A stretch of 64,000 nucleotides of DNA from Cupriavidus gilardii (lineage in GTDB: Bacteria > Pseudomonadota > Gammaproteobacteria > Burkholderiales > Burkholderiaceae), in contig NZ_VZOV01000007.1 in NCBI RefSeq assembly GCF_008801915.1, positions 183,895 to 247,894 on the forward strand, written 5' to 3'. The notes below the pieces were generated by a model. The model worked only from the letters and a program-made list of their open reading frames with translations. It was not told the DNA's origin and made no database searches. Both the position numbers and the translations under genes were made by a program. Positions 26,200 to 34,441 of the stretch are shown here, piece by piece. Each line of letters starts with the position of its first letter. Position 1 is the stretch's first letter.

Positions 26200-27102
26200 T
26201 CAGACCGGCTCGCGGGCCGCGTCGATCAGGTAGTGGACCAGGGTCTCGGCGAACTGCGGCAGCTCCCTGCCGGGCCGGCGCACCAGGCGCAGCTCGCGCC
26301 TGGCCCAGTCGTCCTCCAGCGTGATGAAGCGCAGCACCTTGCGGCTGGCGTAGCGGCGCGCACAGCTGTTGGGCACGATCGCGATGCCGGCGCCCGCCTC
26401 GACCATGCGGCAGACCGCATCGAAGCTGCCGACCTGGATGCGCAGGCTGATGCGCTTGCCCATGCCGCTGGCGATGCGGTCGAGAAACGACTGGATCGCG
26501 CTGAACTGGTTCAGCCCGACGAAGCGGCAGGTGTCGAGCAGATCGGCGAAATGCAGCCGCTTGAACTGCGGCAGCGGGTGGTTGACCGGCGCGATCACGA
26601 TCAGCTCGTCGCTGCAAAGCTGCATCACGTCCAGATCCTCGGTGGCGACCTCGCCGGCGACGATGCCCAGGTCGGCCGCGCCGGCACCGATCGCCGAGAC
26701 GATTTCCTGCGACAGGTGTTCCTCCAGCTCGATGTCGACGTCCGGGTTTTCCGACAGGAAGCGCGACAGCGCGCTGGCGAGGAAGGAGTTGGTCGCGGTG
26801 GTGTTGGCCAGCAGCCGGACCTTGCCCTTGACGCCCTTGGCGTAGGGCCGCAGATCGGCATGCAGGCATTCGAGCTCGCGAAAGACCTCGCGCGCGTGGC
26901 GCAGCAGCGCGTCGCCGGCCGGCGTCAGGCGCACCCCCTTGACCTGGCGGATCAGCAGCTGGGTCTGGAACGCTTCCTCCAGCTGCTTGATGCGGGTGCT
27001 CGCCGCCGGCAGCGACAGGAAGCTGCGTTCGGCCGCCCGCGTCAGGTTATGGGTTTCCCCTACGTTCAGAAACAGGCGCAGGTCGGTCAGGTCGTAATGC
27101 AT
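26200..27102 (-). CDS. LysR-family transcriptional regulator
   Basis: This 300-residue regulator has an N-terminal helix-turn-helix (MHYDLTDLRLFLNVGETHNLTRAAERSFLSLPAASTRIKQLEEAFQTQLLIRQVKGVRLTPAG, 1-63) and a periplasmic-binding-like effector domain (about 90-295, with VRLLANTTATNSFLASAL and DLGIVAGEV). MHYDL at 27102 is the normal LysR N-terminus. It is divergent from the SDR gene (27248) and upstream of the acyl-CoA dehydrogenase set on its own strand, so it probably controls both. The 145-bp divergent gap includes GGCAATTTATCGTATATGCC, a possible imperfect binding site. Confidence 0.92.
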   Translation of the reverse strand: MHYDLTDLRLFLNVGETHNLTRAAERSFLSLPAASTRIKQLEEAFQTQLLIRQVKGVRLTPAGDALLRHAREVFRELECLHADLRPYAKGVKGKVRLLANTTATNSFLASALSRFLSENPDVDIELEEHLSQEIVSAIGAGAADLGIVAGEVATEDLDVMQLCSDELIVIAPVNHPLPQFKRLHFADLLDTCRFVGLNQFSAIQSFLDRIASGMGKRISLRIQVGSFDAVCRMVEAGAGIAIVPNSCARRYASRKVLRFITLEDDWARRELRLVRRPGRELPQFAETLVHYLIDAAREPV

Positions 27103-27247
27103 CGTGTCGTGATGGGTTTGGCGGGATCGAACGGAGGGTTTCGGCGCGCGGAAGGCGTCTTTTGGGATTGGCGAATTCTCCTTTCGCTGCCGGCAATTTA
27201 TCGTATATGCCGCTTCAATAGAACCTCGTAGGTGGGACAGGAGACCG

Positions 27248-28201
27248 ATGATGACGGCGAAGGTGGAAGGATCGGCCGCAGGCAAGACGGCAGGCACGAT
27301 GGCTGGCAAGGTCGCGGTGGTGACCGGCGCGGGCGGCGGCATCGGCCGCGGCATCGCGCTGGCGCTCGGCGCCGCGGGCGCGCGCGTGGTGGTCAACGAT
27401 ATCGGCGTGTCGCTGAGCGGCGAGGGCGGCGATGCAGGGCCGGCGCAGCGCGTGGTCGAGGAGATCCAGGCCGCCGGCGGCGAGGCGGTGGCCAACACCG
27501 ACAGCGTGGCGAGCTGGCAGGGCGCCAACGCGATCGTCCAGTGCGCGCTCGACCGGTTCGGCCGCATCGACGCCGTGATCAACAACGCCGGCAATCTGCG
27601 CGACCGCATGTTCTTCAAGATGAACGAGGAGGAATGGCGCGCGGTGATCGACGTGCATCTGCACGGCACCTTCTTCGTCAGCCGCGCGGCCGCGCCGTAC
27701 TTCAAGGACCAGCAGGGCGGCGCCTATGTCCATATGACCTCGACCTCCGGCCTGATCGGCAATTTCGGCCAGGCCAACTACGCCGCGGCCAAGCTGGGCA
27801 TCGCCGCGCTGTCCAAATCGATCGCGCTGGACATGGCCCGCTTCAACGTGCGCTCGAACTGCATCGCACCGTTCGCCTGGAGCCGGATGACCAGCTCGAT
27901 TCCGTCGGAGACACCCGAGGAGCAGGCGCGCGTGGCCAAGCTGCAGAAGATGGAGGCAGGCAAGGTCGCGCCGATGGCGGTGTTCCTCGCCAGCGAAGGG
28001 GCGCGCGAGGTCAATGCGCAGATCTTCGCGGTGCGCGCCAACGAGATCATGCTGATGAGCCAGCCGCGCCCGGTGCGATCGGTGCATGCCAGCGAAGGGT
28101 GGACGCCGGAGTCGATCGCCGAGATCGCGATCCCCGCAATGCGCAACAGCTTCTATCCGCTGGAGCGCTCGCCCGACGTCATCAACTGGGATCCGATCTG
28201 A
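27248..28201 (+). CDS. Short-chain dehydrogenase, 17-beta-HSD4/MFE-2-like
   Basis: This 317-residue NAD(P)-dependent oxidoreductase has the cofactor motif TGAGGGIGRG at 26-35, NNAG at about 112-115, and a catalytic triad of Ser165, Tyr178 and Lys182 (YAAAK). The phrase NLRDRMFFKMNEEEWRAVIDVHLHGTF is characteristic of the hydroxyacyl-CoA dehydrogenase domain of peroxisomal multifunctional enzyme type 2, so a 3-hydroxyacyl-CoA is the probable substrate. The 55-residue C-terminal extension beyond a standard SDR also fits that group. The first of two tandem ATGs follows CAGGAGACCG. Divergent from the LysR gene, it would supply the 3-hydroxyacyl-CoA oxidation step beside the dehydrogenase and hydratase. 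Confidence 0.9.
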   Translation: MMTAKVEGSAAGKTAGTMAGKVAVVTGAGGGIGRGIALALGAAGARVVVNDIGVSLSGEGGDAGPAQRVVEEIQAAGGEAVANTDSVASWQGANAIVQCALDRFGRIDAVINNAGNLRDRMFFKMNEEEWRAVIDVHLHGTFFVSRAAAPYFKDQQGGAYVHMTSTSGLIGNFGQANYAAAKLGIAALSKSIALDMARFNVRSNCIAPFAWSRMTSSIPSETPEEQARVAKLQKMEAGKVAPMAVFLASEGAREVNAQIFAVRANEIMLMSQPRPVRSVHASEGWTPESIAEIAIPAMRNSFYPLERSPDVINWDPI

Positions 28202-28208
28202 CCTCCGC

Positions 28209-28250
28209 CGCTGCCGGCAGTGCACCGGCAGCGCTGCCAGCGCTGGCAGC
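28209..28250. terminator. Paired hairpins after the SDR gene
   Basis: CGCTGCCGG (28209-28217)/CCGGCAGCG (28225-28233) is followed by the 18-bp perfect palindrome GCTGCCAGCGCTGGCAGC (28233-28250). It starts 8 bp after the SDR stop. There is no T-run, so it is a terminator or transcript-end stabiliser by position only. Confidence 0.6.
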
Positions 28251-29401
28251 ACGATGTGCCGGGTGCTGACGCCCGGCGCGTTGTCCGTCCCTCTGTCCCT
28301 GGGCGCTCAGTGGCTTGGTCTCAGTCGCTCGGTCTCGGTCGCTCGTGCGCCCGACCTCTGTCCGTCTGTTCCGCTCTTCTTCCTCCGGCGTTCGTCCGCT
28401 TCCTCGTTTTTCTTCGATCGATTGTCGCCGACGCGCAAGTCGTCGCGCATTGCGGTTTCCCCTGATCGTGGTCCACTGCCGTCGATGACGGCCGTTCATT
28501 CCGCCGGCGCTGCCGCATCGCTCGACTCGCGTGCCGCATGTGGCCCGCAACTTGCTGGTGTACCGGGCAACGGTGGCCGACGGATGCCGCCGCGCGGGCA
28601 ACCGCGACGGGGACACAGCGATGCGATCGACGCGGTCGAATGCGAGCTGGAACCTGTAGCGGTTTCGGCATTCCAATGGGCACGCACCCTCGCGGTGCGC
28701 GCCACGATTCCAAAGGGGAGACGCGATTGCCTCGACGGTGCATGGAGACAACCGGCGAACGATGCTTCGCCACGCCCGGGCCGACCGCAGCACGACGCCC
28801 GGCTCGATGGGTAAACCCTGCTTTCCCGCAACGCGATGCGCGATGTCGCGGCGCTCCGTTTTCATCCTGCTTCGACCCCGCCTTCGCGCCTCGCTTCGGT
28901 CGCGATCGCGCGCAGCGCGAACACGTCGGCAGCGTATCGCGCAACGTTGCGCGCGAGACCCTGGCAGCCGCAACGATGCAGGATGTGCCAACGTACGACC
29001 CCACCCGTTCCAAGGTTTTGCAGTCCCGGTATGTCGGCGATGCTCGTCGGAAGCAATCGTTACAAACGGGTCAGTGCAGCACCAAAGGGAAAGGTGTAAG
29101 GTGTGTCCCAGAACATGGTCGCACCGCCCAGTGCGAACCGGTCAGCGTGCCGCTCAGTCGCACGCAGCCAGGACGCAGTTTTCCCGAGCAGGACAGCGCC
29201 GTTGCGAGTGCGCAATGCGCGTCAACAAGCTCTTCCCCCTGGGCGTTATTTGACTATGATGAAGTAAAGACTTCGCAACATGGTCAGTCTTCCGCCAAGC
29301 CGGGGTGGCGGTATTCAAAGGCTGATACGTGGAATGAGGCAGGGTACCTACCTGCAGACGGACTGCGTTCGCCTCGGACGAGACTCTGACGGGAGTGAGG
29401 T
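28251..29401. other. 1.15-kb region with no convincing gene, upstream of prkA
   Basis: Frames that stay open here on either strand encode Arg/Cys/Ser-rich strings with no family look, and the base composition is less GC-skewed by codon position than in flanking genes. Near the right end, CTATGAT (29254-29260), within a locally AT-rich patch, could be a sigmaS-type -10 element. GGAGTGAGG just before 29402 is the prkA ribosome site. Position and length suggest a long leader or regulatory RNA for the stress operon, but no defined RNA family is recognised. Confidence 0.5.
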
Positions 29402-31324
29402 ATGGACATTTTCGGCCACTACGCCACGCGCTTCGAAGCTCGCAAGGAAGAGGAATACAGCATCCAGGAGTACCTGGAGATCTGTAAGAAAGACCCTACT
29501 GCCTATGCGACCGCGGCCGAGCGCATGCTCGCCGCGATCGGGCAGCCGGAGCTGGTAGACACGCACCACGACCCGCGACTGTCGCGCCTGTTCTTCAACA
29601 AGGTCATCAAGATCTATCCGGCGTTCCGCGAGTTCTACGGCATGGAGGACACGATCGAGCAGATCGTCTCGTTCTTCAAGCATGCCGCGCAGGGTCTCGA
29701 GGAACGCAAGCAGATCCTCTACCTGCTCGGGCCTCCCGGCGGCGGCAAGTCCTCGCTCGCCGAGAAGCTCAAGTCGCTGATGGAGCAGATCCCCATCTAC
29801 GCGCTGAAGGGCTCGCCCATCCATGAATCGCCGCTCGGCCTGTTCTCGCCCGAGGAAGACGGCAAGATTCTGGAGGAGGACTATGGCATCCCGGTCCGCT
29901 ATCTGAACACGATCGCCTCGCCATGGGCGGTCAAGCGCCTGCACGAGTTCAACGGCGACATCACGCGCTTCCGCGTGGTCAAGCTGCGGCCCTCGGTGCT
30001 GTCGCAGATCGCGATCGCGAAGACCGAGCCGGGCGACGAGAACAACCAGGACATCTCCTCGCTGGTCGGCAAGGTCGATATCCGCAAGCTCGAGGACTAT
30101 CCGCAGGACGACCCCGACGCGTACTCGTATTCCGGCGGCCTGTGCCTGGCCAACCGCGGCCTGCTCGAGTTCGTCGAGATGTTCAAGGCGCCGATCAAGG
30201 TCCTGCACCCGCTGCTGACGGCGACGCAGGAGGGCAACTACAAGGGCACCGAGGGCTTCGGCGCGATTCCGTTCGACGGCGTGATCCTGGCCCACTCGAA
30301 CGAGGCCGAATGGCAATCGTTCAAGGCCGACAAGAACAACGAGGCCTTCCTCGACCGGATCTATATCGTCAAGGTGCCGTACTGCCTGCGCGTGTCCGAC
30401 GAGGTCAAGATCTACGACAAGCTGCTGCGCAGCAGCTCGCTGTCGGCGGCGCCATGCGCGCCGAACACGCTGAAGATGATGGCCCAGTTCGCGGTGCTGA
30501 CGCGGATCAAGGAACCGGAGAACTCGAACATCTTCTCGAAGATGCGGGTCTACGATGGCGAAAGCTTGAAGGACGTCGACCCGAAGGCGAAGTCGTACCA
30601 GGAGTACCGCGACTACGCCGGCATCGACGAGGGCATGAGCGGGCTGTCGACACGCTTTGCGTTCAAGGTGCTGTCCAAGGTCTTCAACTTCGACAACACC
30701 GAGGTCGCGGCCAATCCGGTGCACCTGCTGTACGTGCTCGAGCAGCAGATCGAGCGCGAACAGTTCCCGCCGGAGCAGGAAGCGAAGCTGCTGTCGTATA
30801 TCAAGGAATACCTGACGACGCCGTTCGTCGAGTTCATCGGCAAGGAGATCCAGACCGCCTATCTGGAGTCGTATTCCGAATATGGCCAGAACATCTTCGA
30901 TCGCTACGTGGTGTTCGCCGATCTGTGGATCCAGGACCAGGAGTACCGCGATCCCAACACCGGCGAGATCCTCGACCGCAACGCGCTGAACGACGAGCTG
31001 GAGAAGGTGGAAAAGCCGGCGGGTATCTCGAACCCGAAGGACTTCCGCAACGAGATCGTCAACTTCGTGCTGCGGGCGCGGGCCAACAACGGCGGCAAGA
31101 ACCCGAACTGGACCAGCTACGAGAAGCTGCGCATGGTGATCGAGAAGCGGATGTTCTCCACCACGGAGGACCTGCTGCCGGTCATTTCCTTCAACGCCAA
31201 GTCCTCGCGCGAGGATCAGGAGAAACACGAGAACTTCGTCAACCGCATGGTCGAAAAGGGCTATACGCCCAAGCAGGTCCGGCTGCTGGTGGAGTGGTAC
31301 TTGCGCGTTCGAAAATCATCGTAA
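29402..31324 (+). CDS. prkA: PrkA-type serine protein kinase
   Basis: This 640-residue cytosolic protein is colinear with E. coli YeaG. It has an N-terminal AAA-like domain with the P-loop LGPPGGGKSSLAEKLK (Gly110-Lys116 core) and, further on, VILAHSNEAEWQSF, plus a C-terminal PrkA domain (about 395-640, e.g. SRFAFKVLSKVFNFDNTEVAANPVHLLYVLEQQI-like segment). In enterobacteria YeaG acts with YeaH in nitrogen starvation and stationary-phase survival. GGAGTGAGG precedes the ATG. YeaH follows after 38 bp and SpoVR after that, the standard trio. A 1.2-kb leader without genes lies upstream. Confidence 0.97.
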   Translation: MDIFGHYATRFEARKEEEYSIQEYLEICKKDPTAYATAAERMLAAIGQPELVDTHHDPRLSRLFFNKVIKIYPAFREFYGMEDTIEQIVSFFKHAAQGLEERKQILYLLGPPGGGKSSLAEKLKSLMEQIPIYALKGSPIHESPLGLFSPEEDGKILEEDYGIPVRYLNTIASPWAVKRLHEFNGDITRFRVVKLRPSVLSQIAIAKTEPGDENNQDISSLVGKVDIRKLEDYPQDDPDAYSYSGGLCLANRGLLEFVEMFKAPIKVLHPLLTATQEGNYKGTEGFGAIPFDGVILAHSNEAEWQSFKADKNNEAFLDRIYIVKVPYCLRVSDEVKIYDKLLRSSSLSAAPCAPNTLKMMAQFAVLTRIKEPENSNIFSKMRVYDGESLKDVDPKAKSYQEYRDYAGIDEGMSGLSTRFAFKVLSKVFNFDNTEVAANPVHLLYVLEQQIEREQFPPEQEAKLLSYIKEYLTTPFVEFIGKEIQTAYLESYSEYGQNIFDRYVVFADLWIQDQEYRDPNTGEILDRNALNDELEKVEKPAGISNPKDFRNEIVNFVLRARANNGGKNPNWTSYEKLRMVIEKRMFSTTEDLLPVISFNAKSSREDQEKHENFVNRMVEKGYTPKQVRLLVEWYLRVRKSS

Positions 31325-31362
31325 CGGCGCCTGCACGGGGCCTCTGAACGAGGGCAACCAAT

Positions 31363-32625
31363 ATGGCCACGGTCATCGATCGGCGGGAGAATGGCGGCAA
31401 CAAGAGCGCGGTCAACAAGCAGCGATTCATCAAGCGTTACCGCGAGCAGATTCGGCAGGCCGTAGCGAAGGCGGTGTCCGGCCGGAAGATCATGGACATC
31501 GAACAGAGCGGTCAGGTGTCCATTCCGGTCAAGGACATCTCCGAGCCGATATTCCACCATGGCCAGGGTGGCAAGCGCGAGTGGATCCACCCCGGCAACA
31601 AGAAGTTCGTCCGCGGAGACAGTTTCGACCGCCAGCAGCAAGGGGCGGGCGGAACCGGCTCCCGGGCGAGCGACTCGGGCGAGGGCGAGGACGATTTCGT
31701 CTTCACGCTCTCGCGCGAGGACTTCCTCAATTTCTTCTTCGAGGACATGGCGCTGCCCGACATGGCCAAGCGCCATCTGGCCAAGATCGCCGAGGTGCGC
31801 AAGGTGCGCGCCGGCTTCTCGATCGACGGCACGCCCTCGAACCTGTCGGTGCTGCGCACGATGCGCAGTTCGCTCGGCCGGCGCATCGCGCTGTCCGGGC
31901 CCTACCAGCGGCGCCTGCAGGCGCTCGAGCAGCAATACAGCGAGGTGCTCGAGGAAGAGGGCCCCTACACGGCCCGCGCGCAGGAGATGATGAAGGAGAT
32001 GCGCCATCTGCGCGCCTGCATCGACCGCGTGCCCTTCATCGAGAAGCTCGACCTGCGCTACAACAACCGCGTGCTGAAGAAGCGTCCGCAGGCGCAGGCG
32101 GTGATGTTCTGCCTGATGGACGTGTCGGGGTCGATGGACGAGAGCCGCAAGGACCTGGCCAAGCGCTTCTTCATGCTGCTCTACCTGTTCCTGAAGCGGA
32201 ACTACGAACGCATCGACGTCGTCTTCATTCGCCACCATACGGTCGCCAAGGAAGTCGACGAGGAAGATTTCTTCCATTCGCGGGAATCGGGCGGCACGGT
32301 GGTGTCCAGCGCGCTGAAGCTGATGGTCGACGTGATCCACAACCGTTACCCGGCCAGCCAGTGGAACATCTACTGCGCCCAGGCGTCGGATGGCGACAAC
32401 TGGGCCGGCGACTCGGAGCTGTGCGGGCGGCTGCTGCGCGAATCGATCCTGCCGCTGGTGCAGTACTACGCCTATGTCGAGGTCGCGTCCGAGGAGCCGC
32501 AAAACCTGTGGGAAGAGTACATGACGGTCAAGAGCGCGCACGAGAACTTCGCGATGCAGCGGATCATCGGCTCGGACGAGATCTATCCTGTGCTGCACGA
32601 CCTGTTTCAGAAGAAGGCGGCCTGA
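31363..32625 (+). CDS. yeaH: YeaH/DUF444 von Willebrand factor A-like protein
   Basis: This 420-residue protein is the constant partner of PrkA. An Arg/Lys-rich N-terminus (RQAVAKAVSGRKIMDIE) leads to a Gly/Ser linker (about 92-108). The DUF444 region then contains the VWA metal-site motif DVSGSMDES at 253-261, with further VWA pieces RHHTVAKEVDEEDFFHSRESGGTVVSSAL. The VWA fold implies protein-protein interaction, presumably with the kinase or its targets. The 38-bp gap to prkA and 137-bp gap to spoVR indicate one operon. Confidence 0.96.
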   Translation: MATVIDRRENGGNKSAVNKQRFIKRYREQIRQAVAKAVSGRKIMDIEQSGQVSIPVKDISEPIFHHGQGGKREWIHPGNKKFVRGDSFDRQQQGAGGTGSRASDSGEGEDDFVFTLSREDFLNFFFEDMALPDMAKRHLAKIAEVRKVRAGFSIDGTPSNLSVLRTMRSSLGRRIALSGPYQRRLQALEQQYSEVLEEEGPYTARAQEMMKEMRHLRACIDRVPFIEKLDLRYNNRVLKKRPQAQAVMFCLMDVSGSMDESRKDLAKRFFMLLYLFLKRNYERIDVVFIRHHTVAKEVDEEDFFHSRESGGTVVSSALKLMVDVIHNRYPASQWNIYCAQASDGDNWAGDSELCGRLLRESILPLVQYYAYVEVASEEPQNLWEEYMTVKSAHENFAMQRIIGSDEIYPVLHDLFQKKAA

Positions 32626-32762
32626 CCGGACACCGGGCACCGATGCGTTGACACCCTGGCGTACCGGTGCCCGGCATGGGGTCCATGCAAGGGCGCCGCA
32701 GCGGACAGGCCTTGGCTAACCGGTGGAGCCGCGATGGCGCTCCGCCGACATGGGGGTGGGAA

Positions 32763-34295
32763 ATGGCATACCTCTCTACCGGTTCGGAGTGGACCTTCGA
32801 ACTGATCCAGCGGTACGACCGGGAAATCGCGCGCATCGCGGCCGATTTCGGTCTCGATACCTATCCCAACCAGATCGAGATCATCACCGCCGAGCAGATG
32901 CTCGACGCCTATGCGTCCGCGGGCCTGCCGGTCGGCTACAGCCACTGGTCCTACGGCAAGCACTTCCTGGCGTCGGAGCGCAGCTACCAGCGCGGGCACA
33001 TGGGTCTGGCGTACGAGATCGTGATCAACTCCAACCCCTGCATCGCCTACCTGATGGAGGAGAACACGATGCCGATGCAGGCGCTGACGATCGCGCACGC
33101 CTGCTATGGCCACAACTCCTTCTTCAAGGGCAATTACCTGTTCCGCACCTGGACCAACGCCGACGCCATCGTCGACTACCTGCTGTTCGCGAAGAACTAC
33201 GTTGCCGAATGCGAGCAGCGTTATGGCGAGCAGGAGGTCGAACTGCTGCTCGACTCCTGCCATGCACTGCAGAACTACGGCGTCGACCGCTACAAGCGGC
33301 CGAAGAAGCTGTCGATCACCGAGGAGCAGGCGCGCCAAGCCGAGCGGGAGAACTATCTGCAGATGCAGGTCAACGATCTGTGGCGCACCTTGCCGAAGCA
33401 CCGTTCGCACGCGCTGGTGACCGAGGACGAACCGCCCGAGACCGAGGCCACCTTCCCGCCGGAGCCGCAGGAGAACCTGCTGTACTTCATCGAGCAGAAC
33501 GCGCCGAAGCTGCAGCCATGGCAGCGCGAGATCGTCCGCATCGTGCGCAAGATCGCGCAGTACTTCTATCCGCAGCGGCAGACCAAGGTGATGAACGAGG
33601 GCTGGGCCACGTTCTGGCACTACACGATCCTGCACGAACTGTACGAGCAGGGGCTGGTCAACGACGCCTTCATGATGGAGCTGCTGCAGGCCCATACCAA
33701 CGTCATCTACCAGCCGCCGTACCACAGCCCTTATTACAGCGGCCTCAATCCCTACACGCTCGGCTTCCTGATGTTCCAGGACCTGCGCCGCATGTGCGAG
33801 CACCCGGACGACGAGGATTACCGCTGGGCGCCGGAAATCGCGGGCAGCGACTGGCGCAAGACGCTGGACTTCGCGATGCGCAACTTCAAGGACGAGAGCT
33901 TCCTGCTGCAGTTCCTGTCGCCGAGAGTGATCCGCGAACTCAAGCTGTTCTCGGTGCTGGACGACGACCGCGAAAGCAAGCTGCGCGTGACCGCGATCCA
34001 CGACGACGAGGGCTATCGGCGCATCCGGCAACTGCTGGCCAGCCAGTACGATTTGTCCAATATCGAGCCGAACATCCAGGTCACCAACGTCGACGTCGGC
34101 GGCGACCGCTCGCTGACGCTGCGCCATCTGCAGAGCGACCGCCGGCCGCTGGCGCAGAACTTCGAGGAGGTGGTGCGCCATGTCACGCGGCTATGGGGCT
34201 TCACCGTGCGGCTCGAGGTGGTCTACGAGGACGGCCGGCACGAGATCAAGTACGAATGCCGGCCGGAGCGCAAGCACCATCGCAAGGCGGCGTAA
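32763..34295 (+). CDS. SpoVR family protein (YcgB-like)
   Basis: This 510-residue protein is a full-length member of the SpoVR/YcgB family. MAYLSTGSEWTFELIQRYDREI at 32763 matches the conserved start and is preceded by GGGGGTGGGAA; an upstream ATG at 32667 would add 32 unusual residues. Conserved segments include HWSYGKHF, YEIVINSNPCIAYLMEENTMPMQALTIAHACYGHNSFFKGNYLF and MNEGWATFWHYTI, with His and Glu residues that look metal-coordinating. The biochemical role is unknown; in Bacillus SpoVR affects spore cortex, and in proteobacteria it travels with PrkA and YeaH. It is the last gene of the trio, closed by a large palindrome. Confidence 0.95.
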   Translation: MAYLSTGSEWTFELIQRYDREIARIAADFGLDTYPNQIEIITAEQMLDAYASAGLPVGYSHWSYGKHFLASERSYQRGHMGLAYEIVINSNPCIAYLMEENTMPMQALTIAHACYGHNSFFKGNYLFRTWTNADAIVDYLLFAKNYVAECEQRYGEQEVELLLDSCHALQNYGVDRYKRPKKLSITEEQARQAERENYLQMQVNDLWRTLPKHRSHALVTEDEPPETEATFPPEPQENLLYFIEQNAPKLQPWQREIVRIVRKIAQYFYPQRQTKVMNEGWATFWHYTILHELYEQGLVNDAFMMELLQAHTNVIYQPPYHSPYYSGLNPYTLGFLMFQDLRRMCEHPDDEDYRWAPEIAGSDWRKTLDFAMRNFKDESFLLQFLSPRVIRELKLFSVLDDDRESKLRVTAIHDDEGYRRIRQLLASQYDLSNIEPNIQVTNVDVGGDRSLTLRHLQSDRRPLAQNFEEVVRHVTRLWGFTVRLEVVYEDGRHEIKYECRPERKHHRKAA

Positions 34296-34366
34296 GCGGG
34301 AGACGGCGATACGAGGATGGCTGGCCGATCCCGCCAGGGGATCGGGGGCCGGCGCAGCCCGACAAG

Positions 34367-34412
34367 ACGGCAAGGGCGGCGATTTCAGCGCTGAAATCGC
34401 CGCCCTTGCCGT
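34367..34412. terminator. 46-bp perfect palindrome between spoVR and the MscS gene
   Basis: Positions 34367-34389 are the exact reverse complement of 34390-34412 (centre AGCGCT, ends ACGGCAAGGG/CCCTTGCCGT), followed by TTT. It lies between convergent stops and would act as a terminator for both transcripts. A hairpin this long with no loop also has cruciform potential. Confidence 0.88.
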
Positions 34413-34441
34413 TTGGCAGCTCCACGGCGATGTCGCGAGCG

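Noticed and set aside
28321..29389. Several 170-280-codon frames on both strands
   Set aside because: They are Arg/Cys/Ser-rich with no conserved look, and mutually overlapping on both strands; treated as non-coding.
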